Below, in pieces: positions 16,049 to 24,900 of a stretch of 64,000 nt of DNA (its first letter is position 1; each line of letters starts with the position of its first letter). The stretch spans positions 2,914,001 through 2,978,000 of the forward strand of contig NZ_CP137079.1 in assembly GCF_033170155.1 (NCBI RefSeq). Reading direction: 5' to 3'. The notes under the pieces were generated by a model. That model searched no databases, was not told the origin of the DNA, and saw only the letters and a list, made by a program, of their open reading frames with translations. This stretch comes from Raineyella sp. W15-4 (GTDB lineage: Bacteria; Actinomycetota; Actinomycetes; Propionibacteriales; Propionibacteriaceae). A program made the translations under genes and the position numbers.

Positions 16049-17767
16049 CTACTTCATCCTCCCGGACGTCGTCGTCACCGCGCCCTCGGTCGGCGATCCC
16101 TCGTCGGCCGGCGTCTCCGGTACATCCTCCACCGGATCATCCATGACCGCCAGCACCGCCGCCACTTCGTCATCCAGTCCGGTCCGCGCGTCGGCACGGT
16201 CCAGCCCGCCGACCTCGATCAGGGTGCGTCCGTCCTCCCCTGCGGTGGCCCGGGCCCAGATCCGGCGCGGCCGGATGAACAGCGACAGCATCAGGCCGAG
16301 GATCGCCGCCGCCACCGAGCCGACGGTGAGCGGCAGGCCCGGAGTGGCGGAGACCTGCAGCTTCGCCCAGCGCTGCCATCCGATGAAGGTGAGCCGGCCC
16401 CGCCCGTCGGGCAGGTCGATGTACTCGCCCTCCTTGAGCCGGACCGCGACCGGCGTACCGTCGGCGGTCTTGATCTGCTCCATCCCGGTGGTGTCGAGCG
16501 AGTAGACGCTCTGCGGGGTGCCGGTCTCCGCCTTCGGCGCGCCGGCCCAGGCGTTGAGGAACAGTTCGGGCACCAGGGCGTCGGGGAACAGCGAGTGCGG
16601 GCCGCTGGCGTCGACGGTCGCCGTCGGCAGGAAGAAGCCCTGGAAGCCGAGCGCCTCGGGGCGGGCATCGGGGGCCTTGATCGCCCCGGTCGAGGTGAAG
16701 TTGCCGTCCTGCGGCAGGAAGACCACCGGGCCGTTGAAGGCGACGTTGCCGTTCCCGTCGGTCACGGTGACCACCGGGGCGTAGCCGTGGGCGATCAGGT
16801 GCACCGCGGTGCCGTTGATGTTCAGCGGGTGGTTGACCTCGATCACCTCCTGGCGCGGGGTCGCGCCGGGCCGGTCGGTGACGGTGACGTTCGCGGTGAA
16901 CTGCCGGGCCGCGCCGGTCTGCACCGGGCCGGTCTCGAACCGTACGGTGAAGGCGTCCAGGGTCAGCGAGAACGGGGTGAGGGCGCTGTCCCGGAACAGT
17001 CCCCCGCCGGTGAAGTCGTCGTACTGGGTGACGTTGTTGGAGAAGCCCTGGCCGGTGACCACGATCGAGGAGCCCTTGTAGCCGAACAGGTTGCTCCAGG
17101 CGATGCCGACCAGCAGCACCAGCATGCTGAGGTGGAACAGCAGGTTGCCGAACTCGCGCAGATAGCCGCGCTCCGCGGCGACCGATCCGGCGCGGCGGAC
17201 CACCCGGAACCGTTTGCGGCGCAGCGCCGTCGCGGCCGCGTCGAGCACCTCGTCGGCGTTGCGGACGGTGCTGGAGGTGGCCGACTCCGGCAGCCGGTCC
17301 AGCCGGCTCGGGGTGACCGGCGGCTCGGCCCGCAGGGCCCGTACGTAGACCCGGATCCGCGGCAGGATGCAGCCGACCAGCGAGATGAAGAGCAGCAGGT
17401 AGATCGCGGAGAACCACGGCGAGGTGTAGACGTTGAACAGGCCGAGCGCGTCGTAGACCTTGGACAGCTCCGGGTTGGCGCTGCGGAAGTCGAGCACCTT
17501 GGCCGGGGCGATCGACTTCTGCGGCACGATGGCCCCGGGGATCGCCGCCAGCGCGAGCAGGAACAGCAGGATCAGCGCGGTCCGCATCGACGTCAGCTGG
17601 GTCCAGGCCCACCGGCCGGACTCCTTCAGTGTCAGCGCGGCCGGCCGTTCGGCCGCACCGGTGCGGTCCTTCCGGCTCCTCTTGTCCTTCCGCCCCCTCC
17701 GGTCCTTCTTGTCCTTCCGGTCCGTCCGGTCGCTCACAGCAGCGTCGCCCACATCACCCTCGCTCAC
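16049..17767 (-). CDS. resB: Cytochrome c biogenesis protein ResB
   Basis: A 572-residue membrane protein of the ResBC heme-ligation complex. It has three N-terminal membrane helices (near residues 55-75, 110-130 and 205-225), a large extracytoplasmic domain and a final helix near residue 500. VNHPLNINGTAVHLIAHGYAP-like sequence (split here for length) in the outer domain is typical of ResB. The cytoplasmic N-terminus contains a striking Asp/Arg/Lys-rich stretch (DRTDRKDKKDRRGRKDKRS, near residues 12-31) of low complexity. The GTG start overlaps the ccdA stop as GTGA, implying translational coupling. An internal GTG ten codons later is also possible. Confidence 0.92.
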   Translation of the reverse strand: MSEGDVGDAAVSDRTDRKDKKDRRGRKDKRSRKDRTGAAERPAALTLKESGRWAWTQLTSMRTALILLFLLALAAIPGAIVPQKSIAPAKVLDFRSANPELSKVYDALGLFNVYTSPWFSAIYLLLFISLVGCILPRIRVYVRALRAEPPVTPSRLDRLPESATSSTVRNADEVLDAAATALRRKRFRVVRRAGSVAAERGYLREFGNLLFHLSMLVLLVGIAWSNLFGYKGSSIVVTGQGFSNNVTQYDDFTGGGLFRDSALTPFSLTLDAFTVRFETGPVQTGAARQFTANVTVTDRPGATPRQEVIEVNHPLNINGTAVHLIAHGYAPVVTVTDGNGNVAFNGPVVFLPQDGNFTSTGAIKAPDARPEALGFQGFFLPTATVDASGPHSLFPDALVPELFLNAWAGAPKAETGTPQSVYSLDTTGMEQIKTADGTPVAVRLKEGEYIDLPDGRGRLTFIGWQRWAKLQVSATPGLPLTVGSVAAAILGLMLSLFIRPRRIWARATAGEDGRTLIEVGGLDRADARTGLDDEVAAVLAVMDDPVEDVPETPADEGSPTEGAVTTTSGRMK

Positions 17768-18531
17768 AGCACGGTCCCGAATCCGGCGGCCCAGATCCGC
17801 ATCATCGCCATCAGTCGCTCCCACAGTCCGGTCACCAGCAGCACCCCGACCAGTGCCATCGAGATCCCGCCGATCCGCAGCACCGCCAGCTGGTGACGGC
17901 GGACGAAGCCGACGACCCGCTGCATCCGGGTGAACGCGAGCGCCGCGGCGACGAACGGGATCCCCAGGCCGAGCACGTACATGAACGCCAGCAGGCCGCC
18001 GCGCACCGCACTGCCCTCGTTCATCGCCAGGGTCAGCACCATCGACAGGGTCGGGCCGATGCACGGCGTCCAGCCCAGGCCGAAAACGAACCCGAGCACC
18101 GGCGCGGCCGCCAGGCCGGCCCGGGGCAGCCGATGGATCCGCAGGTCGCGGTCGCCCAGCGGGATCACCCCGGCGAAGATCAGGCCCAGCAGGATCGCCA
18201 GCACCCCGATCACCCGGGAGATCACCTCCTGGTGGGTGAGCAGGGCCCGTCCCAGGGTGCCGGCGGCGACCCCGGCGGCGACGAACACGACGGCGAAGCC
18301 CAGCACGAACAGCGAGCTGCCGAGCAGCATCCGGCCGCGGTGGCTGCGGCCGTCCTGGAGCACGTCGGCGGCCCCCAGGCCGGTGGCGTACGACAGGTAG
18401 CCCGGCAGCAGCGGGACGACGCACGGCGAGAAGAACGACACCAGCCCGGCCAGCACCGCCACCGGGACGGCCAGCAGCATCGACCCGCCGACCGCCTGGG
18501 TCGCCCACCCGGCCAGGTCGAGCGGGATCAC
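17764..18531 (-). CDS. ccdA: Thiol-disulfide electron carrier CcdA
   Basis: A 255-residue membrane protein of the DsbD/CcdA family with about six helices. The two redox-active Cys lie in FFSPCVVPLLPGY (helix 1) and GWTPCIGPTL (helix 4). CcdA passes electrons from cytoplasmic thioredoxin to extracytoplasmic thiol reductases such as the TlpA-like protein encoded just upstream, keeping apocytochrome c cysteines reduced for heme attachment. Both ends overlap neighbours as GTGA, so tlpA-ccdA-resB is one tightly coupled unit. The GTG at 18531 was chosen for that overlap and because the first helix starts soon after. Confidence 0.95.
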   Translation of the reverse strand: MIPLDLAGWATQAVGGSMLLAVPVAVLAGLVSFFSPCVVPLLPGYLSYATGLGAADVLQDGRSHRGRMLLGSSLFVLGFAVVFVAAGVAAGTLGRALLTHQEVISRVIGVLAILLGLIFAGVIPLGDRDLRIHRLPRAGLAAAPVLGFVFGLGWTPCIGPTLSMVLTLAMNEGSAVRGGLLAFMYVLGLGIPFVAAALAFTRMQRVVGFVRRHQLAVLRIGGISMALVGVLLVTGLWERLMAMMRIWAAGFGTVL

Positions 18532-19202
18532 TTCCCGGCCGCCACGTCGTCGATGACCCCGACCAGGGTCGCCTCGGTGGTCTTGCCGATGATCCGCGCG
18601 GCGACCTTGCCGTCCTTGTCGACGACCAGGGTGGACGGGATGCCGGACGGGGGCAGCTGGCTGGAGAAGTCCAGCAGCAGCCGGCCGGAGGGGTCGTAGA
18701 TGCTGGGGTAGCTGATCCCGAAGCTGCGGACGAACGCCTGCGCCGGGAGCGGGTCGAGGTCGCGGGTGTTGAGACCGATGAAGTCGGCCCGGTCCTTGGT
18801 CTGCTCGGCGGCCCGGACGAGGTCGGGCGCCTCGGCGCGGCAGGGCGCACACCAGGAGCCCCAGACGTTGAGCACCAGCACCTTCCCGGCGGACGCCTGG
18901 GTGCTGAGGGAGGTCTTCTCGTCGCCCAGGGTCGGGCCGCTGACCACCGGCGCCGCGGGGCGCTTGCCGACCGGCAGGATCGTCACGCCGCCGTCGCCGC
19001 TGACGAAGCCACCCTGGCTGGAGGCGACGTTGTCGGAGCTGCCCGATCCGCAGGCCGCCAGGGTGCCGGCAAGCCCCACCGAGAGCACGATGACCAGCAC
19101 GGCGCGAGACGCCCGCGCCAGGGCACCGGACGCCCGCCCGGGACGGGAGGGGCGGGTCGTACGGAAGAGGCGAGTCGTACGGAAGTAGCGAGGGTCAGGC
19201 AC
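18528..19202 (-). CDS. TlpA/ResA-family thioredoxin-like lipoprotein
   Basis: A 224-residue extracytoplasmic thiol-disulfide reductase. A signal sequence (about residues 30-50, VLVIVLSVGLAGTLAAC) ends in a lipobox. The thioredoxin fold follows with the active site WCAPC near residue 119 and the cis-Pro in SGIPSTLVVD. It most likely reduces apocytochrome c with electrons from CcdA. The GTG start at 19202 overlaps the phosphatase gene by 8 bp. The first 25 residues are very basic and contain FRTTR twice from a short DNA duplication, so the true start could be internal, but no better ATG/GTG precedes the signal peptide. Confidence 0.9.
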   Translation of the reverse strand: MPDPRYFRTTRLFRTTRPSRPGRASGALARASRAVLVIVLSVGLAGTLAACGSGSSDNVASSQGGFVSGDGGVTILPVGKRPAAPVVSGPTLGDEKTSLSTQASAGKVLVLNVWGSWCAPCRAEAPDLVRAAEQTKDRADFIGLNTRDLDPLPAQAFVRSFGISYPSIYDPSGRLLLDFSSQLPPSGIPSTLVVDKDGKVAARIIGKTTEATLVGVIDDVAAGK

Positions 19203-19845
19203 CGGCGACGAATCCCTTCCGCTGTTTCACCGGGAGCAGGTCCCGGCAGGGCTCGGCATACCCGGCGAACCGGATGGCGCCGTCGGTCACCTCCAGCGTG
19301 GTGACGGAGGCCAGCGTGCACTGGCGGTGCAGCGGGTTGTGCGCCAACCGGCGACCCTCCGCGCTGCTGCGGGCCATCCAGATCGGCAGCTGGTGGGAGA
19401 CGATGACGGCCTCGTGACCGTCGGCCGTCGCAGCGGCGTCCCGGACCGCCGCGGCCATCCGCTCGACCTGGTCGACGTAGTGCTCGCCCCAGGAGGGGGC
19501 GAACGGATTGACCAGGTAGTGCCACAGTCGAGGGTCGCGCAGGTCGGAGTCGAGGCCGTTGAGGACCCGGCCCTGCAGGTGGTTCCAGGCCTCGATCACC
19601 CGCTCGTCGGTGACCACCGGTAGCGCACCGTGCCGGGCGGCGATCGGGGCCATCGTCTCCTGGGCGCGCTCCAGCGGGGAGACCCGCAGGTGGGTCAGGT
19701 CGCGCCCGGTGAAGTACTCCCCCAGCCGGTCGGCCATCGCCCGGCCGAGGTCGGAGAGATGGTAGTCGGGCAGCCGGCCGTAGAGGACGTGCTCGGGGTT
19801 GTCGACCTGCCCGTGGCGGCACAGGTGGACGAGGGCGTGGGTCAT
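19195..19845 (-). CDS. Histidine phosphatase family protein (phosphoglycerate-mutase-like)
   Basis: A 216-residue member of the branch-2-like histidine phosphatases. The catalytic motif LCRHGQVDNP is at the N-terminus, with the conserved SPLERAQET segment and the second His in VIVSHQLPIW. The substrate is unknown. Its place between hemL and the tlpA/ccd/res genes is conserved with mycobacteria (Rv0525), which hints at a link to heme or cytochrome biogenesis, but this is inference. It lies 25 bp after hemL and overlaps tlpA by 8 bp. Confidence 0.9.
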   Translation of the reverse strand: MTHALVHLCRHGQVDNPEHVLYGRLPDYHLSDLGRAMADRLGEYFTGRDLTHLRVSPLERAQETMAPIAARHGALPVVTDERVIEAWNHLQGRVLNGLDSDLRDPRLWHYLVNPFAPSWGEHYVDQVERMAAAVRDAAATADGHEAVIVSHQLPIWMARSSAEGRRLAHNPLHRQCTLASVTTLEVTDGAIRFAGYAEPCRDLLPVKQRKGFVAGA

Positions 19846-19870
19846 CGGGGGCTCCCGGTCGGCTCGGTGG

Positions 19871-21199
19871 TCAGGCGGCGGTGATGGCGATCCGGGCGGC
19901 CGCGGCGGCCTTCGGCAGCGCCTCGAAGATCCGGTCCAGCGCCGCGTCGTCGTGGGCGGCCGACAGGAACCAGGCCTCGAAGCAGGACGGCCCGAGGTAG
20001 ACCCCGTTGTCGAGCAGGCCGTGGAAGAACGCGGCGAAGACGTCCTGCCGCTGGGTCGCCGAGACCGACCAGTCCGGCACCGCGGTGACGCCCTCGGGGG
20101 TGAAGAAGACGGAGAACAGGCTGCCCGAGTGCTGGATCACGTGCGGCACCTGAAAGGCATCCAGCGCCTTGCCGATCTCGGCCCGCAGCAGCGTGGCGGT
20201 GCGGTCGAGCTGGGCGTACACCTCGTCGGTGGCCAGCCGCAGCGTGGTGCTGCCGGCGGCCGTGGCGACCGGGTTCCCGGACAGGGTGCCCGCCTGGTAG
20301 ACCGGCCCGACCGGGGAGAGCCGCTGCATGATCTCGGCGCGGCCACCGAAGGCCGCGGCCGGGAACCCGCCGCCCATCACCTTGCCGAAGGTCATCAGGT
20401 CGCCGTGCTGCCGGTCCAGGCCCCACTGGCCGGAGCGGGAGACGCGGAAGCCCGTCATCACCTCGTCGGTGATCAGCAGCGCGCCGTGGTGGTGGGCGAT
20501 CCGGCACAGGAAGGCGGTGAAGTTCTCCCCGTCCTCCTCGGCCGGCGGGACCACACCCATGTTGCCGGCCGCGGCCTCGGTGATGATGCAGGCGATCTGG
20601 TCGCCGTACTCCTCGAAGGCACGCTCCACGCTGACCCGGTCGTTGTAGGTGCACACGATGGTGTCCGCGGTGGTCGCCTCGGTCACGCCCGGCGAGGACG
20701 GGTGGCCGAGGGTGGCGGCACCGGAACCGGCGGCGACCAGCAGGGAGTCGACGTGGCCGTGGTAGCAGCCCTCGAACTTGAGCACCTTGTCCCGGCCGGT
20801 GAAGCCGCGGGCCAGGCGGATCGCGGACATGGTCGCCTCGGTGCCGGAGTTGACCAGCCGGACCTGCTCCACCGGCGTCCGGTCGATGATCATCTGGGCC
20901 AGCTCGACCTCGGCCTCGGTCGGGGCGCCGAAGGAGGTGCCACCGGCGGCCGCGCGGGCGACTGCGTCCAGCACCTCGGGGTGCGCGTGGCCGAGCAGCA
21001 TCGGGCCCCAGGACCCGACCAGGTCGACGTACTCGTTGCCATCGGCATCGGTGACGTACGCGCCCTTCGCCGAGCGAATGAAGCGCGGAGTGCCACCGAC
21101 CGCGCGGAAGGCACGGACCGGGGAGCTCACTCCCCCGGGGATGACGCGCTGGGCGCGCTCGAACAGCGCCTCGGACACCTCAGTGGGCAACGACGACAT
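19871..21199 (-). CDS. hemL: Glutamate-1-semialdehyde 2,1-aminomutase
   Basis: A 442-residue PLP enzyme converting glutamate-1-semialdehyde to 5-aminolevulinate, the second step of the C5 heme pathway begun by HemA (37369-38730). The PLP lysine is in [17 protein letters not shown], with the cofactor-binding Asp in [12 protein letters not shown]. Start MSSLPTEV at 21199 has a perfect AGGAGG ribosome-binding site. HemL is separated from the other hem genes by the bph and thi genes. It begins the hemL-phosphatase-tlpA-ccdA-resB-ccsB run, tying heme supply to cytochrome c assembly. Confidence 0.97.
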   Translation of the reverse strand: MSSLPTEVSEALFERAQRVIPGGVSSPVRAFRAVGGTPRFIRSAKGAYVTDADGNEYVDLVGSWGPMLLGHAHPEVLDAVARAAAGGTSFGAPTEAEVELAQMIIDRTPVEQVRLVNSGTEATMSAIRLARGFTGRDKVLKFEGCYHGHVDSLLVAAGSGAATLGHPSSPGVTEATTADTIVCTYNDRVSVERAFEEYGDQIACIITEAAAGNMGVVPPAEEDGENFTAFLCRIAHHHGALLITDEVMTGFRVSRSGQWGLDRQHGDLMTFGKVMGGGFPAAAFGGRAEIMQRLSPVGPVYQAGTLSGNPVATAAGSTTLRLATDEVYAQLDRTATLLRAEIGKALDAFQVPHVIQHSGSLFSVFFTPEGVTAVPDWSVSATQRQDVFAAFFHGLLDNGVYLGPSCFEAWFLSAAHDDAALDRIFEALPKAAAAARIAITAA

Positions 21200-21314
21200 C
21201 GATCCTCCTGTGCTGGGCAGCGAATCCCAGCGTACGTTCCCCGCGCGGGGCGGCAAGAAATCGCCGCGAACGTGGGCCGTAGTACGGACCGCGACTGCGT
21301 CACATCGGAGGGGC

Positions 21315-21968
21315 TCAGTCGAGCAGGCCGGCGTCCCGGGCCACCCGGGCGAGTTCGGCGCGGGTGCGGACCTGGAGCTTGCGCTGGATGCTGGCGCGGT
21401 GGCTCTCCACGGTGCGCGGGGAGACGGTCAGTTCGGCGGCGATCTCACCGTTGGTGAGGCCGGAGGCGATCAGCTTCATCACCTCCAGTTCCCGGGAGGA
21501 CAGGGTGTCGATGTCGGGCTGGCCCGCCCGGTCCGTACGCCCGGTCTCGGGCACGGCGGAGCGGAACGAGGCGGGGTCCTCGTCGCGGGCCACGTCGTGC
21601 AGCAGCGACAGCAGTTCGTCGTCCAGGCATTCCTTGGTGAGGTAGGCCCGCGCGCCGCGGGCCCTGGCCTTCGCGACGTAGCCCTTGGCGTCGTACATGC
21701 TCAGCATCACCACCCGGGTCCGTGGTGAGCGGGCCACGACCTGCTCCAGCAGGTCCAGGCCGTTGGCGTCGGACAGGCGGATGTCGAGGACGAGGAGGTC
21801 CGGGCTGATCCGGTCCAGCATCGCCAACAGGTCGGCTCCGCTCGCGGCCGACCCGACCAGCCGGAAGGCGGGGGTGGACTCGAGGATCCGCTGGATGCCG
21901 GAGCGGATGATGCCGTGGTCGTCGCAGATCGCCACCGTGATTGCGGTGTGCTCGCTGTACTCGGTCAT
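21315..21968 (-). CDS. bphT: NarL-family response regulator BphT
   Basis: A 217-residue two-component regulator. The receiver domain has the acidic pair CDDHG near residue 16, the phospho-acceptor Asp in [10 protein letters not shown] near residue 60 and Lys in [11 protein letters not shown] LuxR-type helix-turn-helix lies at residues about 150-205 ([20 protein letters not shown]). Its ATG overlaps the stop of the giant sensor kinase by 4 bp (ATGA), so the two are a cognate pair. In Rhodococcus jostii RHA1, BphS/BphT of this type switch on the bphA1 promoter in response to biphenyl, benzene and alkylbenzenes. The same role is inferred here. Confidence 0.88.
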   Translation of the reverse strand: MTEYSEHTAITVAICDDHGIIRSGIQRILESTPAFRLVGSAASGADLLAMLDRISPDLLVLDIRLSDANGLDLLEQVVARSPRTRVVMLSMYDAKGYVAKARARGARAYLTKECLDDELLSLLHDVARDEDPASFRSAVPETGRTDRAGQPDIDTLSSRELEVMKLIASGLTNGEIAAELTVSPRTVESHRASIQRKLQVRTRAELARVARDAGLLD

Positions 21969-24900
21969 GGCTTGAGGGGCACCTCCACTCGGATCAGGGT
22001 GCCGGCGCCGGGCCGGGACTCGACGGACAACGTAGCGTCCACCAGCCGGGCCCGTTCCCGCATGCCGACCAGGCCCAGGGACCGGCCCCGGTCAGCCACG
22101 TCGGGGTCGAAGCCGATGCCGTCGTCCTCGACCACCACGCGCAGGATGCCGGGAGCGAAGACGAGCATGATGCTGGCCTCCTCGGCCCCGCTGTGGCGAC
22201 CGATGTTGGTGAGCGCCTCCTGGACGATCCGGAACACGGCCGTCGTCACGACCGGGGACACCGGGACGGGCCGTCCGGTCACGCTGAACTCGATGTGCGT
22301 CGGGTACATCTGCCGGCAGTCCTCGACGTACTGCTCGACGGACCCGGTCAGGCTGATGTCGTCCAGGCCGGACGGCCGCAGCGACCAGGCGACCGCGCGG
22401 GCGACCTGGATGCCTCGCCGGGCGTACTCCCGCGCATCGGTCGCCGCCGCGCTGATGACCGGGTCGTCGGAGCTGCGCAGCACACTGAGCCGATCCATCA
22501 GGCCGGCGAAGATGTGCCCGAAGTCGTCGTGCAGGTCCAGCGCGATCCGGCCCCGTTCGGCCTCCTGCACCGCCACCATCCGCTCCATCGAGCGGCGCCG
22601 CAGTCCCTCGCGCTCGATCACCGCCGCAGCCAGCGCGGCCAGCACCTCCACCGTCGGCCCGTGGCGATCACCCTCCCCGACCGGGAAGGCCGCCACGATC
22701 GAGGCCTCGTCGGCCTCGCCGACGGCGACCCGGGTGGACGTACGCTCCAGCAGGGTCAGCTCCTTGCCCTGCCCGTCCCGCACCGGCTCGACGCCGAGCG
22801 GGACAGCTGCACCGCTGGGGGCGCCCGCCGTGGTGGGCCGGCCCACCTCGACGCGCCGGGCGGAGGTCGTCGCCGCCACCGCGTCCCGCAGTTCGTCGAG
22901 CACCTCATCGACGTCCTCGGCGGCCACCAGGTGACTCACCGCGTCCAGCAGGGCCTGGTGCTGGACGGAGCCGGAGCCGTCCAGGGCGTTGCGGGACTGG
23001 GCCGACTCGACGATGCCCCGATCCACCCGGATCCCGAGCGAGCGGCACAGCTCGGCCACCCGCGGCAGGCCACTGAGCGGTCCCCGGCGCGGCCGCAGTC
23101 CCACCGCGGAGGCGACCACGGCGCACGCCGCCATCTCCCCGGTGGCCGAGATCGACGCGGCGCTGTGGGCGGCGGCGGCCAGCGCGAGGCGCCCGCGCCG
23201 GCGACGCCCCTTCGCGAACAGCCGGATCGCCCATTCCCGCAGGACAGGTGGCCGCTCGCTCCAGAAGACGAGGGCCGACAACCGGGCGCGGACGAACCGA
23301 CGCCGGGCCGCGGCTGCCCGGAGCTGGTGCTGCCGGGTCCACGAGGCGGGGGACGCATCCTGCACCAGGCGCCGTACCTGCATGTGCGAGGTGCGGATCG
23401 GCGCCAGGAAGTGGTTGTTGATGGCAGCCCCGTCGACCACCTCCTCGGCCTGCTCGAAGGCGGCCAGGGCCTGCACGGCCTGGTCCGCGTGCAGGTGCCC
23501 CCAGGCCCGGGCCAGGTGCAGCATGGCGCGGGTGTGGCGGTCGCCGGGACTGGCCTGGCGCAGCTCGCGCAGGATCGTCTCCATGCCCACGTCCCCCGGC
23601 AGGCAGCGCACCCAGATCGCCAGGGCGGTGCCGGCACCGATCCGGTCCCCGCGGCGCTTGCCGTCGGCGTACGTGTCCCGGGCCAGCACGCCCGCCTCCA
23701 GCAGCCGCCCCAGGCCGGCCAGGCACAGGGCCTTCTGCCACTTGGCGGCCACCTGTTCCCACCTGTCCCCGTACGTCTCGAAGGCCTCGATCGCGATGTC
23801 GTACGCCACGATCGCCTCCGCGTACCGCCGGGCGCCGAAGAGGGCGAACCCACGGAAGTGGTGCGACTGGGCGACTCCCCAGCCATCACCCTCCCGTTGG
23901 CGCAGTCGCAACGAGTGGTTGGCCAGCTGCAGTGCCAGCGGGGCCAGGATCGGAGCCACCCCGGAGACCACGGACGCGGTGGAGTACGCCTGGGCCCGTT
24001 CCCGGGTGCTGCCGGCGGCGTTCGCGAACCGCATGCCCCGCAGGATCGCCAGCACCGACCAGATGGGTGAGCGGACGAACCACCACTCGTACAGCAGGCG
24101 GTTGTAGATCCGGGCGGCGAGGTGGTCGCGCTCGGTCCCGGAGCGGTTCGGGCGCAGCCGGCGGTAGGCCCAGGTGAGGGCGAGCAGGCCGACTTCTCCG
24201 AGCGCGCACAGACCGGCCAGGAACGGGCCGGCGGGCAGCCGCAAGCCAATCTGGCGCATGCTGCGCCCCATCCACTCCGCGGAGTCATCGACGGCTCCGG
24301 TCTTGAAGGACAGCTCACCGAGCAGGCAGGCGACGCGGGAGGAGTCGAGGGCCGAGCGCGTCGTGCTGAGCTCGTACGCCCAGACCAACTCCTTCGCGGC
24401 CAGGTCGTAGTTCCCGAGCAGCATGTGCACCGTCCCGAGGCCCTCCTGCAGGCGGAACCGTGCCGTCCCGTCCGACCGGTCGTCGGCCAGGCCGGCCTGC
24501 ACGATGCGGAAGTTGCCGGCGGCGACGTCCAGGGCGTTCTGGCGCACCCCGGCCTCCCCCGCGCGCAGGGCGTACGGCGCGGCGGCGGCATCATCACCGG
24601 CGCGGTGGAAGTGGTAGGCGATGTCGTAGTCGGCCGGGGCCCCGTCAGCCTCCTCCAGTGCCCGGGCGGCCCGCCGGTGCAGTTCGCGGCGCTCCTCCGC
24701 GGGCAGGGCGCGCAGCACCGCCTCGCGGACCCGGTCATGGGTGAACTCGCAGACCGAGCTGCCGGCCTCGGCAATGCCGCGGACGAGTCCGTGGGCGGTG
24801 GCCTCGAGCAGGTACGCCTCCACCACCGGCACGGAGTCGGACAGTGCCCCGGCCAGCAGCTCGGGCGCGAAGCGCCGGCCCAGCACCGCAGCCTGGCGGA

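Noticed and set aside
16049-18850. A 933-codon reverse frame apparently fusing TlpA-CcdA-ResB
   Set aside because: Only the ResB part is in frame; CcdA and TlpA are read in other frames with GTGA overlaps.
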